Source of the DNA: a virus
Strand: one strand, 5' to 3'
IMG/VR virus record: IMGVR_UViG_3300013126_000007
Span: 1-35,448 of that record
Length of the DNA stretch: 35,448 nucleotides
The notes beneath the pieces are model-generated. The model saw only the letters and a list, made by a program, of their open reading frames with translations. It was not told the DNA's origin and searched no databases. Made by a program: the position numbers and the translations under genes. Positions 7,795 to 16,733 of the stretch are shown one piece after another. Numbering within the stretch: position 1 is the first letter of the stretch; each line of letters starts with the position of its first letter.

Positions 7795-9548
7795 CAGCGC
7801 ACCCCGACGCCCTGGATTGTGATCTGCTTGCCCTGGTTGAGGATGCGCCGCGCTTCCCCGAGAGCGGTCAGCGCGCCCTGTCCGCCGGCCAGGATCTGCT
7901 GGTAGAGCCGCGCCTGCGTCTCGCTGGGCACACCGGCGCCGCTGAGCTGGCTCATGAGGCCGGTCACCTGGTCGGTGCCCAGCAGCCGCGCCTCATCGGC
8001 CACCGCGCTGGCCACGCGGTCCGCGCCGATGAGCCGCGCGCCCTTCTCCACCAGCCCGGCCGCGGGGGCGGCCTTCAGGCGCCCTTCCATCGAGTCGATG
8101 GTAGCGAGGCCCATGTCGGCCATGTTGATCTTCTTCTGCGCCTCGTAGGCCGCCTCTTTGGGCGCGTTCGGGTCGACCATCAACCTCTGCCCGTTGACGA
8201 AGATGGCGTTTGGTTCGTTGGCGCCGCGCTCGCGGGCGAGCTTCTGCGCCTCGTTGGAGGCCGCGGCCTGCTCCTTGCTGACGTTGGCGATGTCGCGGAG
8301 CAGCTTGGCGCGGTTGTTTCCGCCCCCGACGCCGATGGGCTTTGTGGCCGCAGCGATCTGCGCCTGCAGCTGCAGCTCCTCCTGGGCGCGCCGCTGGCGG
8401 ATCTGGTTGAGCGCGGCTTCGGTGCGGAGGTCGAGCATCGTGGTCTCGACGGGCTGCCCGGTGAACGGGTCGCGCTTCGAGCCTCCGACCACCATCTTTG
8501 CGCGAAGGTCCTCGCGCTCGGCTGCGAACTGCCGCTCGAGCGCGTCGAGCTTCGCCAGATTCGCCGCGTGGACGCCGGCGCGCTCGCTGCCGGTGAGGTC
8601 CACGGTCTGCTTGTAGAGCTGCGCCAGGTCGTTGGCCTTCTGCCCCCGCGCCTGCTGCGCCAGCACCTGCGCGCTGTTGTCCCGGTCCATCAGCGAAAAC
8701 AGGGTCTGCATCGCTGCATTGGGCTGCCCGCCCCGTCCGGCCATCGACTGCCCGAGGCCCGAGAGAATCGCGCCGATCATGAAGCCCGCCTTGCGCCCGT
8801 CGCTGGCCTTGTTCCAGAGCCGGTCCGGGTCCACCTGCCCGGCGGCAACGTCCTGCTGGATCTGGGCGAGCTGGTCGCGGATCGGCTTCAGCTTCGCCTC
8901 CCGGTCGGCCACCAGCGTCGCCTCGTCGTCGGCCATGCGGGCGCGCTCGCGGGCAAGGTCGACGTCGTTGTCGAGGCGCCGGTATTCGATCGTCTGCTCG
9001 CCGCGCTGCTGGGCTTCCTGGATGTTCCCGGCCTCGTCCTGGAGCTTCCCCAGTCGCACCAGCGGCTCGGGCGCCGGGGGGCGCACCATCCGCCCCTGCG
9101 GCCGCGGACGCATCAGGGCCTGCTTGTAGGCCTCGAGGTCGTTGAGGTACTGCGTCGTGTAGGGCGAGCCCTCCGGGGCCGAGCCGGGCCCCGCTGGGCC
9201 TGGAGCGCCACGGCCGCCGGTGATCACCTGGCCAGGCTGCGCCGTGGGCGGGGTCGCGGGGGGCGCGAACAGGGGGCGGAGGTCGCCGGTGCCGCCGGAG
9301 AGCGAGAGCTTCTGCGCGTCGCGTGCGCCGGTCCAGGCGCCGCCTCCCGAGGAGAGGTTCACCGGCCCCGTCAGGGGAGGCAGGGCCGAGGGCGCCGCTC
9401 CCTGGGGTTGCAGCTGCGCCAGAGGCACCAGCTCGAGCGGGCCACCGATGCGCACCGGCGCGGGGGTCGCAGGGGCAGGCATCGGCGCCGGCCCCACGGG
9501 CACCGCGAGGGAGGGAGGAAGCTGGAACTCGAAGGGATTGCCTGGCAT
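7794..9548 (-). CDS. Putative ejection / internal virion protein
   Basis: The protein has 584 residues from an ATG at 9548. It begins with about 150 Pro/Ala/Gly-rich, low-complexity residues. A long helical, coiled-coil-prone region follows (about 165-260 and 330-420, rich in Gln, Glu, Arg and Ala). Near about 430-450 there is a FVNGQRLMVDPNAP turn, and the C-terminal part is helical. No enzymatic motif is visible. It belongs to a set of three consecutive, translationally coupled genes for Ala/Gln-rich proteins, and their order (nozzle, then three ejection-like proteins, then fibres) supports an internal virion protein. Confidence 0.6.
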   Translation of the reverse strand: MPGNPFEFQLPPSLAVPVGPAPMPAPATPAPVRIGGPLELVPLAQLQPQGAAPSALPPLTGPVNLSSGGGAWTGARDAQKLSLSGGTGDLRPLFAPPATPPTAQPGQVITGGRGAPGPAGPGSAPEGSPYTTQYLNDLEAYKQALMRPRPQGRMVRPPAPEPLVRLGKLQDEAGNIQEAQQRGEQTIEYRRLDNDVDLARERARMADDEATLVADREAKLKPIRDQLAQIQQDVAAGQVDPDRLWNKASDGRKAGFMIGAILSGLGQSMAGRGGQPNAAMQTLFSLMDRDNSAQVLAQQARGQKANDLAQLYKQTVDLTGSERAGVHAANLAKLDALERQFAAEREDLRAKMVVGGSKRDPFTGQPVETTMLDLRTEAALNQIRQRRAQEELQLQAQIAAATKPIGVGGGNNRAKLLRDIANVSKEQAAASNEAQKLARERGANEPNAIFVNGQRLMVDPNAPKEAAYEAQKKINMADMGLATIDSMEGRLKAAPAAGLVEKGARLIGADRVASAVADEARLLGTDQVTGLMSQLSGAGVPSETQARLYQQILAGGQGALTALGEARRILNQGKQITIQGVGVR

Positions 9549-9549
9549 C

Positions 9550-10560
9550 TCACCACCACTTCCTTCCGCCCGACTGCTGCCAGGCGCTGTCCCACTCCGC
9601 CGAGCTCGGCGTGCCCTGGTTGCCCTGGTCCTGCGTCATGCCCATCGCCGACAGGCTGCCGCCTTGCTGCAGCACCCCGCCGATCAGCTGCCGCTGGTAG
9701 TCCTGCTCGCGGTTTGCCTGCGCCTGGCCGGCCTGCTGCGCAGCCATCGCCGCCTGACGGTTGCCCTGCGCCGCCGCCAGGCTGTCGCTGGCGTACTGCG
9801 AGCGCGCGCCCTGCTGCCCGGCCATCGCTGCAAGCCGGCCCTGCTCCAGGCTCCGGCTCATCGCGTCGTTGAGCTGCCGCTGCTGCGCCTCGTTCTGGGC
9901 AGTCATCTGGGTCTGCCCCTGGCTCTGGCCGCGCATATCAAGGTCCTGGCCACGCATCTGCGTGCCGCCCTGGAGCAGCCCCTGCCGCGCGAGGTTCATC
10001 TCCTGGGCGCGCAGCTGCGCCGCCTGCGAGCCGGTGGCCAGGGCCATCCCGGCGCCGGTGCGCTGGGCCTGCGCCTGGGCCAGCAGCGCGTTCCCGCCGC
10101 CCCCTCGCGTGCTCGCGGCCTGCTGCGCCGCCTGGGCCTGCGCCTGGGCCAGCCCCTGCTGCAGCTGCGCCTGGGCGAGGCTCGGGGCCTTGCCGGAGAG
10201 GACGTCGCGGTAGCTCTGGATCGCCTCCCCCTGCACGTCGCGGCTCTGGAGCGCGAGCTGCCGGTCGGTGTTGGCCATCGACCAGTCCATGCGCGGAGCG
10301 GCGCGCCCCTCGTAGTAGTCCTGCCGGCCGCCGACGCCCTGGAGGTACTGGTCGTACCCCGGGGTGGTGTAGTACGCCGGGTCGACGTAGACGGGCGGAG
10401 GGGCCTCGGGCTCCTCGTCGAAGAGGCCTCCGACCAGGCCGCCGATGGTGCCGCCGGCGCCCATTCCGATGCCGGCGCCCACGGGGCCGCCGAAGATCGC
10501 GCCCACGCCACCGCCGGCCAGCGTGCCGGCTCCTGTGCCCCAATCCGTCCCAGATGCCAT
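9550..10560 (-). CDS. Gln/Ala-rich putative ejection protein with glycine-zipper N-terminus
   Basis: The protein has 336 residues; the ATG at 10560 overlaps the nozzle stop by one base. Residues about 8-47 form a Gly/Ala-rich, glycine-zipper-like hydrophobic segment (GAGTLAGGGVGAIFGGPVG...). A short acidic-proline linker and a long helical Gln/Ala-rich body follow (AQAQLQQGLAQAQAQAAQQ), and the C-terminus is Trp-rich. A membrane-inserting N-terminus plus long Gln-rich helices suits a protein ejected into the host envelope with the DNA. The composition makes homology inference hard; the call rests on architecture and position. Confidence 0.6.
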   Translation of the reverse strand: MASGTDWGTGAGTLAGGGVGAIFGGPVGAGIGMGAGGTIGGLVGGLFDEEPEAPPPVYVDPAYYTTPGYDQYLQGVGGRQDYYEGRAAPRMDWSMANTDRQLALQSRDVQGEAIQSYRDVLSGKAPSLAQAQLQQGLAQAQAQAAQQAASTRGGGGNALLAQAQAQRTGAGMALATGSQAAQLRAQEMNLARQGLLQGGTQMRGQDLDMRGQSQGQTQMTAQNEAQQRQLNDAMSRSLEQGRLAAMAGQQGARSQYASDSLAAAQGNRQAAMAAQQAGQAQANREQDYQRQLIGGVLQQGGSLSAMGMTQDQGNQGTPSSAEWDSAWQQSGGRKWW

Positions 10561-13500
10561 CAGGTACCTCCGCCGCGGTTGGTCGCCGGGAGGCGCGGCG
10601 TGCCTCGCTCCGGCAGGTATTCGAGCGCCATGCGCTGCAAGGCGATGCCCGCCCGGGGCTCGGCCCCCGCAGGGGTCTCCTCCTCCGGTGGGGGCAGGTC
10701 GGTGAGGCGAATCTTGATCGCCTGCGAGGCCTGCACGTTCAGCGGCACCTCGTAGCGGAGCAGCGGGAGCCCAGCGACGACCGTGGCCGCGGTCAGGTCG
10801 ATCTCGTGCGTCTGCGCCACCGTGGTTGCATCGAAGTTCAGGTAGATCTGCACCCGCAGAGAGCAGCCGGAGAGCTTCTCGCCGAGGAGGATGAGCCGGC
10901 GCATGCGCTGGTAGGCGCCGGGCCCCCCGGGGCAGATCCATGGCGTCTCAAAGACGCCGGTCACCCAGACGAAATCGCCCTCTCGGTCGAGCCCCCGGCT
11001 GGACGACGGCGAGGGAACCGCCTCGGAGCGCATCGCCTCGTCGATGCCGACCACCAGGAGGTCCCCCCAGAGGGTCATGCCCCGCAACTCGGAGCTGATG
11101 GTCGTGTCCTGCCGCGACCAGATCTGGTGCAGGTAGTCGTAGACCGCGCCGATGGTCTCGCCGTCAGCGTTGGCAAGCAGCCACAGCGCGCGGCTTCGGG
11201 TGGGGTCGTGCGCAGCCGCCAGGCAGACGGGGCGGTTTTCGATGAGGTCGCGGATCGACTCGCCCGCCAGCGTCACCTGCAGCCCCCGGTTGAGCAGCGC
11301 GATGCCGGCGGAGGTCTGAAAGAAGACCCCTTCCGGGGTGGTCACCAGCGAGCGCGCGTCGACGCAGCCGTGCTGCGCGGTGACCAACCACGGCTGCGGC
11401 CAGGACTCGCCCGAGCCGTTGTCCGCGGGGCCGTCGCCGGTCAGGTAGTAGATCCGGGTGGCCGTGAAGATCACCAGCTTGTCGTCGAGGCTGGCCAGCG
11501 CGGTGATCGCGTCCGGGGGGTCGGGGAGCTCGATGCGAAACTCCGGTGGGAACACCGGCTGCTCCGTCGCCAGCACCGGCAGGGACGCCCACACGTCGCG
11601 CCCGGTCTCGCCGCTGGCCAGCCACCACCGCCCGCGGTGGGCGCAGAGGTGCGCCGAGGCCGGGGGGCAGATGGGCGCCAGCGTGCCGCCGGGGGACACG
11701 GTCTGGCCGAGCTCCAACGCAAGAAGCCCCGCGTCGTCGACGCCATCGGTGACCGAGACGCTGTAGGTGGTGCCGTTGCGGGGGAACGCCGACCAGGCGA
11801 AGAGGCGGTAAAACACGACGTCGCCGCTGGCGCTCGCCCCGTTGCCGACGCTGCGGTAGATGGCCAGCACGGCGTCGCGCCCGCTGCCGAACTGCGCGCG
11901 CCCCCGCCGGCTGAGCTGGGTGCAGGCCAGATGCAGCTGCACCGTGTAGGTGCCCGAGGCCGCATCGATCAGCGTCACCACCAGGTCCGGCGACCAGGGG
12001 GAGACGTGCTGCCGTCCGGCCTCGTCGAACCACTCGTAGCGTGCCCGGTAGGCGTAAGCGGTGCCGCTGGGGCTGCTGGCCAGATCGCCGAGCCCACCGG
12101 CCGCGATCACGGGCTCTTCCCAGACGGGCGCCTGCAGGAACGAAAGCTCTACGGCGCTGGTGCCGTCGGTGGTCAGCGGAAGCCCCCCGCCGACCGCGTA
12201 CCCGCCTGCCCCGCGAACCTCGTGGTACAGCGCTGGCTGTTGGGCGCGCACGTCGAGCCGAACCTGGTCCATGCGGATGGGGCCGACGTCGACGCCATCG
12301 GTGGCCGTCAAGGTGCCGATCCAGACCTCTTCCGAGGTGCTGGTGGGCCAGAGCTTTGCGCCGGCCTGGTCGAAGGTCTTGAAGGCGTTGATGGTCCCGA
12401 CCTTGGCCACCGGCAGGAGGCGCGAGGCGGAAGGGTCGTCGACGCAGGCGAGGACCACGTGGAAGATGGGCGCCGAGCCCTTGGTGCTGTCGGTGATCCC
12501 GCTGCCTGCTGTGTACGTCACCGACAGGTACCGGCCAACGATGCCCGCCTCCGTGTTGTTCGTCTCGACGCTGGCGTCCTGGGCCACCGCAAGCAGGGCG
12601 TAGGCGCGCCCTCCGATGCTCACCAGCCCGGAGGCCAGGGCGCACCGATGCGCCTCACGCGCCGCCGTCAGGCCACCGCCGCTCAGCACCGGCTGCACCT
12701 TGACGCGCCCACGGTGGGCCGCCGTGGCAGCCAGCTCGTAGGCGCAGAGCGCCGTGGTGCCGTCCATCACGATGCCCACCCCGGTGCCGTAGAAGGCGGG
12801 GGCGGCTTCGATGACGTGCGGGCTTGGCGCGACGATCGCGTAGGCGGTGGTGAACCGGGCCAGGGTGACGTCGTGGGCGGCGCCGGCGTGGTAGAGCACC
12901 TGCACGCCGACCGTCGAGGAGCCGCAGACGGCGATGCAGGTGACCGTGCCTGCGGCGACGTAGGTCCCGCTGGAGGCGACGGCGTTGGTGGTGTTGTTGA
13001 TCCGGCCCATCCGCAGCGTGCTGCTTGCGTTGTGGGCGTAGGCGAAGACCAGCTCGGCGGCCGAGTAGAGGTTCGCGTCGAACCACTCGGCGTTTGTGGC
13101 GTCGATCTGGATGTTCGTCGTGGCCAGCGTGCTGCCGTCGATCTTCAGCGCACGGAAGCCGGTGAATCGGTCGTTGTAGAGGATCCAGACGTCGTCATCG
13201 ACGGGGACGACGCGCACCTTGCTGGAGGTGCCGCTGACCAGCGTGGTGCGCTGGACCACCGTGGCGTTCGCAGAAGCGTCGACGACCTTGTAGTAGGTCG
13301 CGGACCCCAGCTCGCTCCAGACCAGCAGCCGGAATCGGTCGTTGCCGAAGGGGGCCAAGGCGGGGTTGGCCAGGATCTCCGTCACCGAGACAGCGCCGGT
13401 GCGGCGGACGCTGGTGATGCTGAGGCTGTCCTGGTCTGACCATCGGTCGGCGCCGGGGACGTAGGTGTAGAGGTGCGGAAGCAGGTCGGTGCCCCGAGAG

Positions 13501-13733
13501 ACCAGCCGCAGCACGCCGTCCGCGCCGTCGATCCGATAGATGTTGAGCAGGTCGTCGCCCGCAAAGGTCGTGAGCGTCAGGCGCCCGCCCCAGCCCTTGC
13601 GCTTGGTGATGCCGCCGGTGCGCAGTGACTCGAAATTCTCGAGCTTCGCCGCGTTGCCGAAGGGCAAAATCTTCGCGTCGAAGCCCTCGGCGAGGCCCTT
13701 GCCGATCGGGATGTCGAGCACCTGCTCGTTCAT
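10560..13733 (-). CDS. Tail nozzle / tail stabilisation-like protein
   Basis: At 1057 residues this is the largest protein in the window. The ATG at 13733 is chosen for its ATGA overlap with the upstream stop; an ATG 12 bases earlier is less likely. The opening (IGKGLAEGFDAKILPFGNAAKLENFESLRTGG..KRKGW) is the usual start of podovirus tail tubular B / nozzle-type proteins: a strand that inserts into the tail, an LEN motif, then a KR.G turn. The rest is almost entirely beta, with repeated blade-like blocks (WILYNDRFTGFRALKIDG; VWASLPVLATEQPVFP; LVIFTATRIYYLTGDGP), consistent with a beta-propeller platform. It should form the distal tail tube below the adaptor. Confidence 0.75.
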   Translation of the reverse strand: MNEQVLDIPIGKGLAEGFDAKILPFGNAAKLENFESLRTGGITKRKGWGGRLTLTTFAGDDLLNIYRIDGADGVLRLVSRGTDLLPHLYTYVPGADRWSDQDSLSITSVRRTGAVSVTEILANPALAPFGNDRFRLLVWSELGSATYYKVVDASANATVVQRTTLVSGTSSKVRVVPVDDDVWILYNDRFTGFRALKIDGSTLATTNIQIDATNAEWFDANLYSAAELVFAYAHNASSTLRMGRINNTTNAVASSGTYVAAGTVTCIAVCGSSTVGVQVLYHAGAAHDVTLARFTTAYAIVAPSPHVIEAAPAFYGTGVGIVMDGTTALCAYELAATAAHRGRVKVQPVLSGGGLTAAREAHRCALASGLVSIGGRAYALLAVAQDASVETNNTEAGIVGRYLSVTYTAGSGITDSTKGSAPIFHVVLACVDDPSASRLLPVAKVGTINAFKTFDQAGAKLWPTSTSEEVWIGTLTATDGVDVGPIRMDQVRLDVRAQQPALYHEVRGAGGYAVGGGLPLTTDGTSAVELSFLQAPVWEEPVIAAGGLGDLASSPSGTAYAYRARYEWFDEAGRQHVSPWSPDLVVTLIDAASGTYTVQLHLACTQLSRRGRAQFGSGRDAVLAIYRSVGNGASASGDVVFYRLFAWSAFPRNGTTYSVSVTDGVDDAGLLALELGQTVSPGGTLAPICPPASAHLCAHRGRWWLASGETGRDVWASLPVLATEQPVFPPEFRIELPDPPDAITALASLDDKLVIFTATRIYYLTGDGPADNGSGESWPQPWLVTAQHGCVDARSLVTTPEGVFFQTSAGIALLNRGLQVTLAGESIRDLIENRPVCLAAAHDPTRSRALWLLANADGETIGAVYDYLHQIWSRQDTTISSELRGMTLWGDLLVVGIDEAMRSEAVPSPSSSRGLDREGDFVWVTGVFETPWICPGGPGAYQRMRRLILLGEKLSGCSLRVQIYLNFDATTVAQTHEIDLTAATVVAGLPLLRYEVPLNVQASQAIKIRLTDLPPPEEETPAGAEPRAGIALQRMALEYLPERGTPRLPATNRGGGT

Positions 13734-14035
13734 CGGTACACCCACAGGTCGAAGGTGGCCTCGTTGCTGGTCGCGTTCTCCAGGGTGACCCCGGAGCTGT
13801 CAGCGCCGAGCTGGTAGAGGAACGTGGCCGTGCCGCGCGCCACGCTGGGGATCACCCCGCGGGGGCGGACGCCCAGGCCATGGCGCAGCGTGCGGCGCTC
13901 CAGCGCCTTGAAGGACACGCCTTCGAGGAGCACGCCAGGGGGCAGGCGCTGCTTCAGCGCGCCCTCCAGGTCGTCGGCCTGCTCGCGGCGCCGCTGGTCT
14001 TCTTGCGGCTGGAGAGAGAGGTTGCGCCGGGTCAT
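13730..14035 (-). CDS. Small putative head-tail or tail protein
   Basis: The protein has 101 residues; ATG at 14035, coupled to the upstream stop (ATGA) and the downstream start (ATGA). The first 30 residues are basic and helical (LQPQEDQRRREQADDLEGAL). The remainder is beta-rich and ends in FDLWVYR. It sits between the adaptor and nozzle genes, where podoviruses often encode a small tail accessory protein. No motif identifies it. Confidence 0.6.
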   Translation of the reverse strand: MTRRNLSLQPQEDQRRREQADDLEGALKQRLPPGVLLEGVSFKALERRTLRHGLGVRPRGVIPSVARGTATFLYQLGADSSGVTLENATSNEATFDLWVYR

Positions 14036-14820
14036 TCCCAGTCCTCCGCGTAGTCACCGCGGTGCAGCACCCAGGGGGAGCCACCGTCCCACCGGGAGCG
14101 CCCGCGCATCCGCTGGGGCTCGTGGGTGGTGCGCCGGGCGTGGGCCGCGCGCACGCGCCCCTCGACCTCCTGCATCAGCGCGTAGAATGGGCTCGGGTCG
14201 TCCTTCTCCTTCACCCGGACGTACGCGCAGACGCGGGCGATCAGCCACTCGTCGGCGTTGTTCGGGGCCAGGAGGCGGGTCTGGGTGTCGTCCAGGGCGG
14301 CCTGGATGGGGTGCGGGACGATCGACAGCTCGACCAGCCCCTGGCATCCGGCTGCAGGCACCGGCAGCAGCTCCAGCTGGTCGACGTCGTCGGTGGTCTC
14401 GCTGTCGTTGGCCTCCCGGCCCCCCAGGCGCCAGCGCAGCGAGCGGTGGTCGTCGTACCTGGCGTTCAGGAGGGGAACGCGCTCCCACTCCTCGAAGGCG
14501 CGCAGCTCCGTGTAAGGCTGGCCGCGCACCACGATGACGCCCACGTCGGTGTCCTGCGCGGTGCCGCGGCATGCGTACACCGCCAGCACCTCTTTCACCC
14601 GCGTCGACAGGTCGTAGAGGGAGAGCCCCTCGACGAGCTGGACGCTGGTGGTGGTGCGGTACGGCTCGGGGCCGTGGATCTCCAGGAGGACGTCGAGGAG
14701 CGCGCGCGCCGCGCTCTTGAGCTCCGCGCCGAGCTCGAGGTCGGTCACGTGCTGGTTGTTCTCGTAGCCCACGCGAGCGCGGACACGGGCCACCAGGTCG
14801 CTCAAGAGCGCGTAGCGCAT
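14032..14820 (-). CDS. Tail adaptor (head-to-tail connector, T7 gp11-type)
   Basis: The protein has 262 residues from an ATG at 14820, with GAGGAGG just upstream; a GTG immediately before it (14823) gives one extra residue and a GTGA overlap. The N-terminal third is helical (RYALLSDLVARVRARVG; DLELGAELKSAARALLDVLLEI). A beta-rich middle and two C-terminal helices follow. This helix-bundle plus beta layout, the length and the position just before the nozzle gene match the adaptor (tail tubular A-like) proteins that dock under the portal. Confidence 0.65.
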   Translation of the reverse strand: MRYALLSDLVARVRARVGYENNQHVTDLELGAELKSAARALLDVLLEIHGPEPYRTTTSVQLVEGLSLYDLSTRVKEVLAVYACRGTAQDTDVGVIVVRGQPYTELRAFEEWERVPLLNARYDDHRSLRWRLGGREANDSETTDDVDQLELLPVPAAGCQGLVELSIVPHPIQAALDDTQTRLLAPNNADEWLIARVCAYVRVKEKDDPSPFYALMQEVEGRVRAAHARRTTHEPQRMRGRSRWDGGSPWVLHRGDYAEDWE

Positions 14821-15059
14821 CACCCCTCCTCGCCGTAAGCCGCCTCGCAGGCGGCCTTGTGCTCCTCGAGGGCGTCGCTCAGGGCCTGGGCGTCGCCCTT
14901 CTTCATGGCGGCCAGGACGGCCCGCGCGGCGTCGAGCTTGGCGGCTTCCATGTCGCCGGCCTCGCCATCGGCCTCGTCCTCCATCTCCACCTCGCCGGAC
15001 TCCTTGCCCTTGGGGGGCGGAGACAGCTCGATGGACAGGAGCCCGCCGCCCTTCTTCAC
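14820..15059 (-). CDS. Small acidic helical protein, head-assembly region
   Basis: The protein has 79 residues from a GTG at 15059 overlapping the upstream stop (GTGA). A Lys/Gly N-terminus is followed by a very acidic linker (EVEMEDEADGEAGDMEAA) and a helix pair with an ALSDALEEHKAACEA pattern. Helical segments of this kind (about 30-79) are common in short phage proteins encoded beside capsid genes, for example minor head or decoration proteins. The function is not determinable from sequence. Confidence 0.6.
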   Translation of the reverse strand: MKKGGGLLSIELSPPPKGKESGEVEMEDEADGEAGDMEAAKLDAARAVLAAMKKGDAQALSDALEEHKAACEAAYGEEG

Positions 15060-15469
15060 GGGACCCCCTGGCTGCTGTTGCGCAGCACCAGAAAGACGTG
15101 GAGCCACTGCGTCGCCGTCAGGTCGCTGAGCGCGTTGGAGGCGCCGTCGCTGGCGTCCTCGACGGCAAGGGTGATGGTCTTGGCCGAGGCGACGTCGTGC
15201 TCGATAAGTACGGCGGTCTTACGCGAGCGCGACGTGAGGTAGTCGGTGTCCTGGTACTCGAACTTCAGCCCTTCGAGCTGCGCCCAGGTCTCGGCCAAGG
15301 TGATCGTGTAGCGCCCCGTGGACGGAGTGCGCGTGACGCTGGCGACGTGCTGTGAGGCGCCGCGGATCACGGTGGGGCTGCTGGTGCCGTTGCCCTGGAA
15401 GCGGAACTCCACTTCCACCTGCGACGGCGACCCTCCGGCGATTTCGTTGCGGATTCCGCTGGTAGCCAT
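15056..15469 (-). CDS. Putative head decoration / minor capsid protein
   Basis: The protein has 137 residues from an ATG at 15469, 13 bases after the major capsid gene. It looks all-beta: VEVEFRFQGNG, ASVTRTPSTGRYTITLAETW, LKFEYQDTDYL, KTITLAVEDA, ending WLHVFLVLRNSS. There is no signal peptide or membrane segment. Genes for decoration or cement proteins commonly lie directly beside the major capsid gene, and a single beta-sandwich domain fits. A tail-spike base or a capsid-fibre protein is an alternative. Confidence 0.55.
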   Translation of the reverse strand: MATSGIRNEIAGGSPSQVEVEFRFQGNGTSSPTVIRGASQHVASVTRTPSTGRYTITLAETWAQLEGLKFEYQDTDYLTSRSRKTAVLIEHDVASAKTITLAVEDASDGASNALSDLTATQWLHVFLVLRNSSQGVP

Positions 15470-15482
15470 GGCGTCGGCTCCT

Positions 15483-16706
15483 TCAGGTGAAGGCGATCTT
15501 GATGCGGAGAAGGTTCTTCGGGCGCTTGCACCCCATCTGCGCGTAGAAGCCCAGACGCCACTGGTAGGCGTCGGCCGAGCTCTCGGCGCGCATCGTGTTG
15601 CCGTCGCGGTTGAGGATCCGCGGGAAGCCCTTCTTGCGGGCGTAGATCGCGATGTCCTCGGGCTTGAAGCCGCGGATCACCCCGCGGGGGCAGTTGACGT
15701 CTTCGACCAGCTTCACCTTGCGGTTGCCCTGTACGAAGACGATCCCCTCGAACTGCACCGTTGGGTCGTTGACCGACTTGACGGCCAGGTCGATCACCGC
15801 CTTGTTGCCGAGGTCCTGCTTGATGGAGAACATCTCCATCGGGTTGACCACCATGACGGTCGGCATGCAGCCCAGCGCGCTGGCGTGAGCCAGGCCCTTG
15901 TTGATGGCGTCGATGGGATTCATCGAGCTTCCGTCGAAGCGATGGCCCGAGAGCTCGGCCACGTTGGTCGAGCGGTCGATCGAGAAGAAGTTGTCGCCAA
16001 CGGTGGGGGCGGTCTCGGGGTTCCAGGCCTCGAACCCCTTCATCTTCGCGTCGTAGTCGCCTTCGGTGTAGAGGTGATCGCTGGCCGCAGGGTTGAAGCC
16101 GCCGGCCGCGGAGTAGGTGACCGCGCCGCTGTCGTGGTCGATTGCGGTGACGGTGCCGGTACCGGCGCGCATCGTGCCGGAGTTTCCGGTCTTGTTGGGG
16201 TTGGCCTGGATGACCTGGCCCACGAAGAAGTTCACGCTGTCGTACTTGTTGGACAGGGTGAACTTCGTCGCCGAGTCGTCGGTGCCGATGCGGCCGATCG
16301 AGCCGGACCCGTCGCCGTGGACGTGGACCGCGATGCTTCGCTGGAGGATCTCGAAAGAGCCCTCCATCTCGTCCTTGATGCCCTCGATGAGCGAGTCCTC
16401 GCTCTCGATGGCCTCCAGGGTCTCGCCGTCGATGCCGCCGACCGCGTAGTCCTTGACGGTGGTGAGGACAAATGCCTTCTGCTGGCTGCCCACGCGGTTG
16501 GTCTGCGCGGTGGCAAAAACCGCAGACCTGCCGGCCTGGATGCCCACCTGCACCGGCAGGTAGAGGGACCGCCCCGGGAAGTCCTTGATGGGGACCATGG
16601 CGGCCGTCGGGTTGCGCTCCAGCATCATCTTCTGGAGGCGCTTCTCCGGCCACGAAATCTTGAGTGCTTCTTGAAACGTTGCGTCGGTGTAATTCGCGTT
16701 GCCCAC
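15483..16706 (-). CDS. Major capsid protein
   Basis: The protein has 407 residues from a GTG at 16706. The order portal, scaffold, this gene is the standard head module. The length and composition fit an HK97-fold capsid: an N-terminal helical arm (TDATFQEALKISWPEKRLQKMML), a long-helix spine region at about 85-130 (GGIDGETLEAIESEDSLIEGIKDEMEGSFEILQRS), and a beta-rich A domain and tail (PTVMVVNPMEMF, VQFEGIVFVQGN, GVIRGFKPEDIAIYARKKG). No protease or delta domain is obvious at the N-terminus. The GTG start lacks a strong ribosome-binding site, which is surprising for the most abundant virion protein. The closest alternative in-frame start would delete part of the N-arm. Confidence 0.8.
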   Translation of the reverse strand: MGNANYTDATFQEALKISWPEKRLQKMMLERNPTAAMVPIKDFPGRSLYLPVQVGIQAGRSAVFATAQTNRVGSQQKAFVLTTVKDYAVGGIDGETLEAIESEDSLIEGIKDEMEGSFEILQRSIAVHVHGDGSGSIGRIGTDDSATKFTLSNKYDSVNFFVGQVIQANPNKTGNSGTMRAGTGTVTAIDHDSGAVTYSAAGGFNPAASDHLYTEGDYDAKMKGFEAWNPETAPTVGDNFFSIDRSTNVAELSGHRFDGSSMNPIDAINKGLAHASALGCMPTVMVVNPMEMFSIKQDLGNKAVIDLAVKSVNDPTVQFEGIVFVQGNRKVKLVEDVNCPRGVIRGFKPEDIAIYARKKGFPRILNRDGNTMRAESSADAYQWRLGFYAQMGCKRPKNLLRIKIAFT

Positions 16707-16733
16707 GGTGGCCTCGCGCGGCGCCTGCGGGGG

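Noticed and set aside
5449-7905. Plus-strand open frame of 818 codons opposite the ejection protein gene
   Set aside because: Composition is Arg/Leu/His/Gly-rich antisense noise, with no ribosome-binding site or neighbours in that direction.
10554-13439. Very long plus-strand open frame of 961 codons opposite the nozzle gene
   Set aside because: High GC keeps antisense frames open. The translation is His/Arg/Gly/Asp-rich without structure, whereas the minus-strand frame has a clear nozzle-like opening, beta pattern and coupled start and stop.
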